Source of the DNA: Armatimonadota bacterium
GTDB taxonomy: Bacteria; Armatimonadota; Hebobacteria; CAIYQO01
DNA length: 64,000 nt
Assembly: GCA_029553475.1 (NCBI GenBank)
Contig: JAKPKV010000028.1
Location: forward strand, 1-64,000
Direction: 5' to 3'
Shown here: in pieces, positions 7,980 through 16,004 of the stretch
Position numbering within the stretch: the first letter of the stretch is position 1
How the letters are laid out: each line of letters starts with the position of its first letter
Notes under the pieces: model-generated
Told to the model about the DNA's origin: nothing
The model's database searches: none
Seen by the model: only the letters and a program-made list of their open reading frames with translations
Program-made: the position numbers and the translations under genes

Positions 7980-9035
7980 TCAGGCTTTCGGCGCATGTGG
8001 GGAGCGATACAGCTCGGACAGATACTTCCGATACAGCGTCACATTGAACGCCGGCGGGTTGGCGGCGCGGTGTTCGCGAAGGGCGTGGAGGTCGAGCGTG
8101 TGGACGAGGACGGTCTCCCGGTCGGATGCATCGGCGACCGCGAGGGTGCGGGTGTTGTCGGGGAGGAGGGCGATGGGGGCGGCGATGCGGCCGGGACCGC
8201 GCCAGCGCAGGCCGAAGAGATCGGCGATACCGTAGACGTGCAGGCCGTAGCAGGGGGATTCCTGCACGCGCATCCGTACGCCGCGGGCAGCGCGCCATGC
8301 GCGGTCGCCGTCGGCGCCGGCGGAGGGGTCAATGAGGATCTCCGCCCCTTTCAGCCAGGCCAGCCGCGCCGTCTCCCAGTAGGTGTAGTCCATGCACACC
8401 GGCATCGCCACCGTGCCGAAGGGCAGATCGAAGACGCGCAGCGTGTCGCCCGTGGCCAGCCACTCCGCTTCATCGGTGAAGGGATGCAGCTTCGCCTGGG
8501 TGCCGATGAGGGCGCCGTCCGGGCCGAAGAGATGCGCGGTGTTATACAGTTTTCCGTCCGCCCCCACCGCGATCACCGTGCCGGCGGCGAGATAGACGCG
8601 AAAACCGGCGGCGAGCGCGGAGAAGGTCGCCAGGTAGGCGCGGCAGACGGCGGGCGCGGTGGCGCGGAAGATGTCCGCCACCCGCAGCGACGTGCCGCCG
8701 AGCTCGTTCAGCGCATCCGCCAGCGGCTCCCCGCGGTCCAGCCGCTTGGCGCCGGGCAGCAGGCCGAGGAGCGGCAGGCCGGTGTACTCCGGGAAAGCGA
8801 TGAGCTGCGCGCCCCCTTCCACGGCATCGCGCACGAGGCGGCAGGCGTGGCGCGCATACGCCCCCGCGCTGTCGGCGAGATCGAGGCGCATCTGCGCCAA
8901 CCCGACGGTCACGCGGCCCGGCTCCAGCGGCGGCGCGGCGGGGAAATCCTCCCCGCGCAGCGCCATCGCCACCAGCGACGGGCGCGTTCGCCAGTGGAGG
9001 AGAGCCTGCATCGCCAGCCGCAGCGCGCCGTTCAT
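7980..9035 (-). CDS. Carbon-nitrogen hydrolase (nitrilase superfamily), intact triad
   Basis: A 351-residue nitrilase-fold enzyme that would hydrolyse an amide or nitrile. The Glu-Lys-Cys triad is visible: E83 in AFPEYTG, K182 in QAKLHPF and C214 in MPVCMDYTYWE. Residues 1-40 form an unusual N-terminal extension before the first strand (RVTVGLAQMRLDL). Its start overlaps the stop of the upstream nitrilase-like gene, so the two are translationally coupled. With the coupled transporter, the operon probably imports and processes one compound; which one cannot be told. Confidence 0.85.
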   Translation of the reverse strand: MNGALRLAMQALLHWRTRPSLVAMALRGEDFPAAPPLEPGRVTVGLAQMRLDLADSAGAYARHACRLVRDAVEGGAQLIAFPEYTGLPLLGLLPGAKRLDRGEPLADALNELGGTSLRVADIFRATAPAVCRAYLATFSALAAGFRVYLAAGTVIAVGADGKLYNTAHLFGPDGALIGTQAKLHPFTDEAEWLATGDTLRVFDLPFGTVAMPVCMDYTYWETARLAWLKGAEILIDPSAGADGDRAWRAARGVRMRVQESPCYGLHVYGIADLFGLRWRGPGRIAAPIALLPDNTRTLAVADASDRETVLVHTLDLHALREHRAANPPAFNVTLYRKYLSELYRSPHAPKA

Positions 9036-9805
9036 GCGCCCTCCTCGTAGGCGGGCAGCAATTCGCGCCGGTAGAGATCGGCGTTCAGATACGCGAGGAC
9101 CGGGTAGTGCGCGATGACGGCGGCGCGGGCAGCATAGTCGAGTCGCGCGACGAGCAGCTCGGCTTCATCCGTCGTCGCCGCCCGCTCCAGGATGCCCGTC
9201 TCGCCGGGGGTCATCTCCAGCGGCGCGAGCACGGCGCTGCGCCCGGCATAGCCCTCGCCCACCAGGCAAGCCTGTAGGCCGAAGGTCTGGTTGCCCTGCA
9301 CCTCGCGCCAGAGCTGCGTGAGCCACGCTTCCTCGGTGAACGGCGCCGGCGTCGCCGCCAGGTGTATCAGCACCTCCGCCCCCCGCAGGGCGAGGATGCG
9401 CGCGACCTCCGGGTAGCGGATGTCCTCGCCGAGGATGAGACCGACGTGACCGACGGCGGTCGGGTAGACGTCGAGGCTGTCGCCGGCCCGCAGGCCGCGT
9501 TCCCGCTCCCAGGCGCCCGGATGGGTCTGGCGCTGGCGGCCGACGACGGCGCCGTCCGGCGCGATGACCGCCGCCTCCATGAAACCCCCGGACAGGTAGG
9601 AGCCGGTGACCAGACCCATGCTGAATTTTCCCGCGACATGGCGGCAGGCGTCCAGGTAGCCGGGAACATCCGCTCCATGCCGACCCGGCAGCGCCACCAG
9701 TCGCGCGCCGCGCACCGCCGCCGGGGCCACCAGCGCCGTCAACCGCGCTTCCGGGCCATCGGCGGGCAGCGGCGGGCACTGGAGGACGGCGGCGGTGGGA
9801 GACAT
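9032..9805 (-). CDS. Nitrilase-fold protein lacking the whole catalytic triad
   Basis: A 257-residue protein with the nitrilase layout (AVLQCPPLPAD, ARLVALPGRHGADV, VGLILGEDIRYPEVARIL, AEVLIHLAATPAPF) but none of the three catalytic residues. Aligned by eye with its downstream neighbour, the Glu position is G41, the Lys position is Q93 and the Cys position is G126. The rest of the fold is well kept and the frame is open, so this is a pseudoenzyme rather than a decayed gene. It overlaps both neighbours (TGATG at its start, ATGA at its end). A structural or regulatory partner of the active nitrilase is a reasonable inference. Confidence 0.8.
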   Translation of the reverse strand: MSPTAAVLQCPPLPADGPEARLTALVAPAAVRGARLVALPGRHGADVPGYLDACRHVAGKFSMGLVTGSYLSGGFMEAAVIAPDGAVVGRQRQTHPGAWERERGLRAGDSLDVYPTAVGHVGLILGEDIRYPEVARILALRGAEVLIHLAATPAPFTEEAWLTQLWREVQGNQTFGLQACLVGEGYAGRSAVLAPLEMTPGETGILERAATTDEAELLVARLDYAARAAVIAHYPVLAYLNADLYRRELLPAYEEGA

Positions 9806-11154
9806 CACCGCGCCCCCTTCACCTGGCGCACGAGCACGGTACCGGCCAGGAAGAAGACGAACGCCATGGAGAAGAGCGCCACGTAGCCATCGGTGGGGGC
9901 GGCCGCCCCCTGGACGCGCTGCAGATGCTGGAAATGGTCGAAGATGCGCCCGGCGAGGAGGAGGCCGAGCACCTGTGGCAGGGTGAGCGCCACGTGCCAT
10001 ACCCCCATATCTTTCGCGAAGTCCTCCTTGCTGGGCAGCACGTCGCTGGCCAGCGCCCAGTCCACCGATTGATACGCGCCGTACCCTAGGCCGAAGACGA
10101 TGCCCATCATCACCGCCACGTCGAACTGTCCCCAGAGGAGGATCGCCAGCGCGACGATGGCCTGCAGGCCGCCGCTGATATAGACCATCAGCTTGCGGCC
10201 ATACCGGTCAGAGAGTTTGCCCGCGAGGATGGCGCTGACCACCGCGCCCACGAGCATGGCGACGGTGAAGCAGAACGTGGCGCGCAGCGGCTCGCTGGCG
10301 ACAGTCCAGCCGAACAGTTGATAGGCGAACGGCTCCTGTCCCCGCGCCACCACGTCTTTCATGTAGTAATGCAGATACTCCTGCACCATATAGGTGCCGA
10401 GGACGACCAGGAAGCGCGTCCAGAACACCCAGGTGAAGTCGCGCGACTTGAACGGAGCGAAGAAGGCGCGGATGAATTCGAGCGCGCGCAGCGGCGGCAG
10501 CGATGCCGGCGCGGAGACATCGCGCATGAAGAGGAGGGTGCCGATCATCCCGATGAGGATGACGGCGGCGAGGATGACGTACACGCCGGCGGTGCCCAGC
10601 GACGGCTGGAACTGGGCGATGACGCCGCCCGCCATGATGCCGAGCATCGTCATCAGGCCCATCCAGCCGCTGGCGGAGCCGCGCTGCGGCGCGGGCACCG
10701 TTTCCGGGATGAGCGCCATGTAGGGGGCGGTGGCCAGATTGTTGAAGCATTGCACCCAGAGGAAGGCCAGGATGTAGAGTCCGAGCATGCCGGGCTGCGT
10801 GGGGATGACGGCCAGCGCCAGCAGCCCGATGACATTGCCGATAGCCCCGGCGAGCATGAGCGGCCGGCGGCGCCCCCAACGCGAGCGGAAGCGGTCGCTC
10901 CACATGCCGAAAAGGGGGGCGACGATCATCGCCATCAGTGAGCCGACGGGGAGAATGATGCCCAGCGTGGTGCCCTTGGCATGCTCGCCGCCGATCGCCA
11001 GCGCCGCCGCCGGCAACAGATAGATGAGGATGGCCGTCCATTGGGCGCTGGTGGCGAACCAGAACAGGCTCAAACCGACTTGCCCGCCGGTGCTCATGCG
11101 CGGTTCAACCACTGATTGGACCTGCGCCATCTCCTCCGGGATTGCCGCGTCCAT
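9805..11154 (-). CDS. MFS transporter, GPH/SLC45-like
   Basis: A 449-residue protein with about twelve membrane segments. FGMWSDRFRSRWGRRRPLMLAG in the loop between helices 2 and 3 is the pattern of glycoside/hexuronide and SLC45-type sugar symporters (first 20 residues and beyond; key part SDRFRSRWGRRRP). The second half has GKLSDRYGRKLMVY. The ATG at 11154 follows AGGAGG by four bases. It is the first gene of a three-gene operon with the pseudo-nitrilase and nitrilase, so its substrate is probably what they act on. Confidence 0.8.
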   Translation of the reverse strand: MDAAIPEEMAQVQSVVEPRMSTGGQVGLSLFWFATSAQWTAILIYLLPAAALAIGGEHAKGTTLGIILPVGSLMAMIVAPLFGMWSDRFRSRWGRRRPLMLAGAIGNVIGLLALAVIPTQPGMLGLYILAFLWVQCFNNLATAPYMALIPETVPAPQRGSASGWMGLMTMLGIMAGGVIAQFQPSLGTAGVYVILAAVILIGMIGTLLFMRDVSAPASLPPLRALEFIRAFFAPFKSRDFTWVFWTRFLVVLGTYMVQEYLHYYMKDVVARGQEPFAYQLFGWTVASEPLRATFCFTVAMLVGAVVSAILAGKLSDRYGRKLMVYISGGLQAIVALAILLWGQFDVAVMMGIVFGLGYGAYQSVDWALASDVLPSKEDFAKDMGVWHVALTLPQVLGLLLAGRIFDHFQHLQRVQGAAAPTDGYVALFSMAFVFFLAGTVLVRQVKGAR

Positions 11155-11257
11155 TCTGCCTCCTGGGCACGGATGAGCGTGACGTCGCTCATCAATACTG
11201 CTTGCCGAAGCATATTCTCTGTCGGTCAGCGCGATGCCTCTTGGCCGGGAGGACAGG

Positions 11258-11590
11258 TTATCCGCCGGCCATCGTGCGCAGGAGGAAGATGAGGAGGAGA
11301 AGGGCGAAGGGGGCGGCGATGATGAGCGGGCGATGCCGGCGCCAGCCGTAAATGGGCGCGAGCGTCCACAGGCCGCAGGCGGCGCCGATGACGGCGCCCC
11401 AGACGAGCCAGCAGAGCCAGGGCACGGCCGGCAGCAGGTCGGCGAGGAAGAAGCGGTCGAGGAAGGCGAAGGTGCCCTGGGAGACGACCGCAAAAAGCCA
11501 GTAGAGCGCGGACAGCAGCGGGCGGACCGCCACCGAGAGCAGCACGATGAGGGCGATGATGACCAGTACCCAGCTCAGCGCGGTGTCCAT
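11258..11590 (-). CDS. Small multi-pass membrane protein at the end of the kinase operon
   Basis: A 110-residue protein with three or four hydrophobic segments (LSWVLVIIALIVLLSVAVRP, LCWLVWGAVIGAACGLW, RPLIIAAPFALLLLIFLLR) and few polar loops. No family was recognised. It starts ten bases after the kinase stop and is on the same strand, so it is probably the last gene of the operon and may associate with the membrane-anchored kinase. Confidence 0.65.
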   Translation of the reverse strand: MDTALSWVLVIIALIVLLSVAVRPLLSALYWLFAVVSQGTFAFLDRFFLADLLPAVPWLCWLVWGAVIGAACGLWTLAPIYGWRRHRPLIIAAPFALLLLIFLLRTMAGG

Positions 11591-11600
11591 GCCCCTCCCC

Positions 11601-14033
11601 TCATGCCTTGCTCCCGCGCAGCGCGCGCACCCAGCACCAGCAGGCGAAGTAGATGCCCACCGCCAGCAGCAGGAAGGCGGTCACCAGCGGCCAGCGCGGG
11701 TACTCCAGATTGGTGATGCGCCCCCAGAGGCCGGGATCGAGGATGTTGTCGAGCGTGACGACGGATGATGCCGTGCTGTAGATGCTGTTGAGGATGGCGA
11801 GCACGAGACGCGGGAGCATGAGCAGCCCGGCGCCGATGCCCGCGCCGATGAGGCAGCGATTCACCGTTTCCGAGGTGGGATACTGCACCTCGAAGATGAA
11901 GCTGACCCGCCCGGCCAGCGCGGCAATGCCGCTGGTGAAGGTCAGCTCGACGGGATACTTTTTGAAGACGGCGATGTCGTGGGTGGAGTCAATGGTGAGC
12001 TCCACCGTCCCGTCGCGCTTGCGCACCAATCCGTCCACGATGGCGACGCCGGGCGGCGCATTGGCGAGGGTGAAGGCGCCGAAGGGCACGCCCGCGCTGC
12101 GTGTCCGGTAGCGGATGCTCACCGCGCGCTTTTGCCCGAAGAAGATCACGCTGCCCTGGGCGAGATGCGACAGGTCCGCCTCGAGCTGCACCGGCGGCAG
12201 CGCGGGATCGAGCAGGCGCAGGATGGTCTCGAAGGCGGCGGCGGGATCATCGGGCATCCCGTCGCGGATTTCGTCCGCCTGTTTGGCGAGCTCGATGAGC
12301 CCGCGCTGGCGCATCCAGGCGCAGAGGCCGCCTTCGAACCAGCGCTGATAGGCGGCGTCGTAACAGGCCGGCCGCTTGCGCTTCCAGTCTTCCGGCTTGC
12401 CGTAGGTGAACTCGACAATCTCCTTCGGCGTGCGCAGCGCCACCCCGCGCATCACGTAGTAGGGACGCTCCGGCTGGAAGAGGTAAGCGAGTTCCTCCAG
12501 CCGCACGCGCATGGGCGAATAGGCGATATCGAGCACGCCGTCCGCCAGCATCTCCTCCGGCTCCGCCTTCAGGCGGAGCCAGTGCTCGAGCTGGTGCAGC
12601 AGCACGTTGGTGGCATAGCCCTCGATGAGGCCGGGCGACTGGCTGACGACGTGGATGGCATGGCGCAGCCACTCCTCGGCGGTGTAGACTTCCGTGCCGT
12701 CGGCGAAGAGGAAGGGGCGGGTGGGATCGCAGCGGATGATGGCGCAGAGGAGGGCGACATCGGGCTGCTGGCGCCAATATTCGCGGTCGCGGCGAATCTG
12801 GCGGGCGAGGTTCGGGTCGAGGGTGCCGATCCAGTTGAGCAGCACCTCGCCGCCCATCAGGTCTTCCTTCGCCGTTTCCTGCTCGCGGGACATGGCGTCG
12901 GCGAGGGTGGGCAGGTCCACCGCCACCAGCTCCCCCAGGCGATAGGGTCGGCCGGCGCGCGCCAGCTCGTAGAACTCGTCATCGTGAATCTTCTGCAGGT
13001 CCGCGTCGCTGTTCTGCCCGGCGATCCAGCGCGCGACTTCCTCATATCCCCAGCGGGTGCGCCGGTTGCGGATGAGCAGGCCGCGCAGCAGCAGCGCCAG
13101 CCGGCTGGGGATGCCGCGCGGTATTTCCACGCGCCCGCCCTGCAGATAGAAGTCGAAGAGATCGGGCAACTGGCAGAGGTGCAGGCTGGTGGTGCCCATG
13201 AGCAGCTCGATGAGGGTGATGCCGAGGGAGTAATAGTCGCTGCCGCGGCTGATGCGCCCGCGGCGCGAGCTGGCGTGGTCATCCACGAAGCGCGGAAAGG
13301 CTTCCGGCGCGGTGTAGAGCCAGGTGCCGCCGGCGCGCTGGGTATCGCGGGAGGTGCGCGTCTGATCCAGCACGGAGGAGATATCAAAATCGGCGAGCAC
13401 CAGCGTCTCGCGCCCGCCCTCCTCTTTGATGTAGATATTCGCCGGCTTGATGTCGCGATGGACGACGTCATGTTCATGCAAATACCGCAGTCCTTCATTC
13501 ACCTGCGGGATGAAGGCGGACGCCACCCATTCCGGCGAGGCCGGGGGGACGCCGCTGCCCAGGCGGGGCACGCGGTCAAAGAGCGTGCCGCCGGCACAGT
13601 ATTCCTGCACCTCGCAGTAGAAGCCGTCGTCGTCCAGCGTGCGGTAGATGGTGAGGACATTCGGGTGATCGAGCCGGGGGAGCTTCTCCCAGAGCTCGGG
13701 TTTCGGCGGATAGTTGCCGGCGTAGACCTTGACGACGACCCGGCCTTCCGGCGCCTGGCAGAGATAGAGGCCCGGCCGCTCGGTTTCATGGGGATGGAGG
13801 GTGCATTCCACCCGGCAATCGCCGCAGAGGATGGCCCCAGGCGGCAGCACGCCCAGCGCCAGCCGGCGCCCGCCCTGCCGCACCCACTCCACGCGCACCG
13901 TGCCGTCTTCGCCCACCGTCATGCGGCGGGTGGCCACCGCCAGGTCCTCCCCCACGCGGCGCGTGGCGCCGTCCGCGCCCGCCGGCGCGTCGTCCTCTTC
14001 GGGGAAGATGACTTTCAGGGTATCATCCGTCAT
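11601..14033 (-). CDS. Membrane-anchored Ser/Thr protein kinase with C-terminal beta domain
   Basis: An 810-residue protein. The kinase domain covers about residues 85-345: K102 in VVVKVYAG, HRDIKPAN at 182-189, a metal motif reading DFD (205-207) instead of DFG, and APE at 232-234. Residues about 370-620 are helical and hold two similar units of the type W-x-LDP-LA...P-x-VAL...I-x-DP. An Ig-like beta sandwich (about 630-730) follows and then two membrane segments (LIGAGIGAGLLMLPRLVLAI and LVTAFLLLAVGIYFACWCWV). Its ATG overlaps the PP2C stop, so kinase and phosphatase are coupled. The DFD variant may still be active, since the metal-binding Asp is kept. Confidence 0.88.
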   Translation of the reverse strand: MTDDTLKVIFPEEDDAPAGADGATRRVGEDLAVATRRMTVGEDGTVRVEWVRQGGRRLALGVLPPGAILCGDCRVECTLHPHETERPGLYLCQAPEGRVVVKVYAGNYPPKPELWEKLPRLDHPNVLTIYRTLDDDGFYCEVQEYCAGGTLFDRVPRLGSGVPPASPEWVASAFIPQVNEGLRYLHEHDVVHRDIKPANIYIKEEGGRETLVLADFDISSVLDQTRTSRDTQRAGGTWLYTAPEAFPRFVDDHASSRRGRISRGSDYYSLGITLIELLMGTTSLHLCQLPDLFDFYLQGGRVEIPRGIPSRLALLLRGLLIRNRRTRWGYEEVARWIAGQNSDADLQKIHDDEFYELARAGRPYRLGELVAVDLPTLADAMSREQETAKEDLMGGEVLLNWIGTLDPNLARQIRRDREYWRQQPDVALLCAIIRCDPTRPFLFADGTEVYTAEEWLRHAIHVVSQSPGLIEGYATNVLLHQLEHWLRLKAEPEEMLADGVLDIAYSPMRVRLEELAYLFQPERPYYVMRGVALRTPKEIVEFTYGKPEDWKRKRPACYDAAYQRWFEGGLCAWMRQRGLIELAKQADEIRDGMPDDPAAAFETILRLLDPALPPVQLEADLSHLAQGSVIFFGQKRAVSIRYRTRSAGVPFGAFTLANAPPGVAIVDGLVRKRDGTVELTIDSTHDIAVFKKYPVELTFTSGIAALAGRVSFIFEVQYPTSETVNRCLIGAGIGAGLLMLPRLVLAILNSIYSTASSVVTLDNILDPGLWGRITNLEYPRWPLVTAFLLLAVGIYFACWCWVRALRGSKA

Positions 14034-14854
14034 GGGTACGGTCGTTCACCGAGCTGCACCACCACCACGGTGGCATTGTCCTGGCCGTCCATCGCCACGG
14101 CGCCGCGGACCAGCGCCGCCGCGAGCTTCTCCGCATCATGCTCCTTGCGCATGAGCGTGCGGATGGTCGCGCGCGGCAATCCGCGCCCGAGGCCATGCCA
14201 GCCGTCGGTGCCGACGAGGAAGAGCTCGCCCGGCGCCCAGGCCAGATCAATATTCACCGCCACCCGGTGGTCTCCCTTCTGCCCGAGGGAGCAGGTGAGC
14301 TGGGTGGCTTCCGGGCGGGCGATCGCGTCGTCCTCGCTGATGAGGCCGGAATCCACGTCCGGGCCGAGCAGGGTGTGGTCCACGGTGAGCGCGCGCACGT
14401 AGCCGGCGCTGCCGCGCAGCACCCGGCTGTCGCCGGCGTGAAAGATCACCAGGTAGTCGGGGGCCATGAGGGCGACGCCGGCGAGGGTGGTGCCGGCGTC
14501 GGCGTATTCGCGCGAGCGTTCGAGCGTCTTCGTCAGCACCTTCTGCGTCTGCTGCAGATAGCGCTCCAGGCTGGCGGCGAGCTCGCGGATATCGCAGCCG
14601 CGGCGCGTCTCGCCGTAGTAGAGCGCGGTGAGCGTCTCCAGCACCACGCGGCTGGCCACGTCGCCGCCGGCGTAGCCGCCCATGCCGTCCGCCACCGCGG
14701 CCAGGAGGCCGTAATCACGGAAAAACGCGGAGTCGCGATCCACGGTGAGGGTGGTCAGCGTCTCCTGCTCGACGAAGGAACCCAGGCAGTAGTGGTCGTC
14801 GTTCTTCTCCCGCGCGGTCCCGCGGTCACCGATGGCGGCGGCGCGAATCAGCAT
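14030..14854 (-). CDS. PP2C-type protein phosphatase
   Basis: A 274-residue metal-dependent Ser/Thr phosphatase. The conserved aspartates are present in GTAREKNDDHY, LLAAVADGMGGYAGGDVAS, FLVGTDGWHG and AMDGQDNATVVVVQ. The domain fills the whole protein; there is no membrane segment. It follows the FHA gene after two bases and overlaps the kinase start. It is expected to reverse phosphorylation made by the kinase, with the FHA protein reading the phosphothreonine. Confidence 0.9.
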   Translation of the reverse strand: MLIRAAAIGDRGTAREKNDDHYCLGSFVEQETLTTLTVDRDSAFFRDYGLLAAVADGMGGYAGGDVASRVVLETLTALYYGETRRGCDIRELAASLERYLQQTQKVLTKTLERSREYADAGTTLAGVALMAPDYLVIFHAGDSRVLRGSAGYVRALTVDHTLLGPDVDSGLISEDDAIARPEATQLTCSLGQKGDHRVAVNIDLAWAPGELFLVGTDGWHGLGRGLPRATIRTLMRKEHDAEKLAAALVRGAVAMDGQDNATVVVVQLGERPYP

Positions 14855-14856
14855 GC

Positions 14857-15375
14857 TCAGCTCCCGGCGATCTTCACGCGAAAGGTGGTGAGGGAGAGCA
14901 CGAGCACCGAGCCATCGTAGATGGGCACTTCCTCCTGTCCCTTATACATTTCGCCATCCACCTTGATGAAGTTCGTCGAGCCCAGGTGGGTGACGAGCCA
15001 CTGCGCCCCGTCGCGCCACAGGCGGGCATGGCAGCCGGAGATATAGTCGAGGTTGGGCACGCCGACGAGGGCGACGTCGGCCTTATGATTGCGGCCCACC
15101 GTCTGCCCGTCGAGCACGGTGAAGTGGATTTCCGGATTCTCGACCAGCTCGAGCGCGCAGGCGGCCGCGTCGCGGCGCTTGCCCACTTTCAGCGTTTCGG
15201 GATCCTCTTCGCCGTCGGGCACGCTGGGCTCCGCCATCGCCGCGCGCGCGTCGCGCTTCGGCTCCACCGGCACGGTAGTCAGGTCGCCGTCCGCGCAGGA
15301 CACGCAGAAGGCGGCCTGGCGGGGGTTCTCCGCGCCGCACAGCGGGCAATATTTCACGAACTGCAGATCGCTCAT
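14857..15375 (-). CDS. Zinc-ribbon plus FHA domain protein
   Basis: A 172-residue protein. Residues 9-28 are a zinc ribbon (CPLCGAENPRQAAFCVSC) and residues about 85-170 an FHA domain that binds phosphothreonine: TVGRNHKAD for the Gly-Arg, ISGCHARL for the Ser-x-x-His and LGSTNFIKVDG for the late loop. The middle is acidic and probably disordered. Its ATG overlaps the radical-SAM stop. In other bacteria such proteins act as phospho-dependent adaptors between a kinase and its targets; the Clp-like ATPase of this operon is a candidate target. Confidence 0.88.
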   Translation of the reverse strand: MSDLQFVKYCPLCGAENPRQAAFCVSCADGDLTTVPVEPKRDARAAMAEPSVPDGEEDPETLKVGKRRDAAACALELVENPEIHFTVLDGQTVGRNHKADVALVGVPNLDYISGCHARLWRDGAQWLVTHLGSTNFIKVDGEMYKGQEEVPIYDGSVLVLSLTTFRVKIAGS

Positions 15376-16004
15376 TCCTGTACCTTTTCTCGCAACGCCG
15401 CCATCGCCTGGCGGTAGGCGGCCACATCGCCGCGCCGGGGGATGCCGATCACGCGGAAGCTGACGGGCGTCACCATCTGCACCTGCAGCGGGCGCGGCTC
15501 CGGCATCGGCAGCGCCGCTTCCGCCGCGTAACGCCCTGCCCGCGGGCTGAGCAAGTGCACGCGCTGATTATCCGATCCCCGCCACCGCCGGGTATTCGGC
15601 GCGGATTCCATGAACGGCCCGTCAATGAGCAGGTCCAGCCGGTCGAGGAGGGCGGCGGCGTCTCCCCCACCCGCGCGCAGCTCTTCCAGCAGGAAGCCGG
15701 TGTAGACGAGCACCTCGACGTCCACGTCCTCGCGCAGCCGGTCAATGAGCGCGCAGAGCGCCGCCGCCTGATTGAACGGCTCGCCGCCGGAAATGGTGAG
15801 GCCATCCACGCCGGCGAGCTGCGGCAGCAGCTCGCGCGCCAGCGGCTCGATGGGCAGCGCTTCGCCAGGCTCCCACATTTCCGGCGCGATGCAACCGGGA
15901 CAGCGGCGGCCGCAGCCGCGCACCCAGAGGATGCCGCGCCGCCCGGGGCCCAGCCCTTCGACCGGGCACGCGTAGCCGGCGTAATCAAGCAGGGACGTGC
16001 GCAT
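15372..16004 (-). CDS. Small radical-SAM activase-like protein
   Basis: A 210-residue protein with the radical-SAM cluster motif C31-x3-C35-x2-C38 (WVRGCGRRCPGCIAPEMW) and the SAM-binding LTISGGEPF. It resembles anaerobic ribonucleotide reductase activase (NrdG) and pyruvate-formate-lyase activases in size and N-terminal order, but no glycyl-radical enzyme gene is nearby. The start at 16004 follows GGAGAGG; it lies within the 3' end of the ATPase gene. Residues 165-210 form an extra C-terminal part. What it modifies is unknown. Confidence 0.8.
   Translation of the reverse strand: MRTSLLDYAGYACPVEGLGPGRRGILWVRGCGRRCPGCIAPEMWEPGEALPIEPLARELLPQLAGVDGLTISGGEPFNQAAALCALIDRLREDVDVEVLVYTGFLLEELRAGGGDAAALLDRLDLLIDGPFMESAPNTRRWRGSDNQRVHLLSPRAGRYAAEAALPMPEPRPLQVQMVTPVSFRVIGIPRRGDVAAYRQAMAALREKVQE

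Noticed and set aside
7726-8235. Pro-rich open frames over the GC-rich repeat
   Set aside because: The same peptide pattern appears at the other repeat copy in the opposite orientation, so it comes from the repeat and not from a gene.
6378-9050. An 890-codon open frame on the plus strand
   Set aside because: It runs antisense to the beta-helix and nitrilase genes and across a repeat element, reads as low-complexity Ala/Gly/Arg/His sequence, and has no domain. It is a product of high GC.
9032-9805. Treating the first nitrilase-like gene as a pseudogene
   Set aside because: The frame is open, overlaps both neighbours in a coupled way and keeps the fold; only the catalytic residues are changed, so pseudoenzyme fits better.
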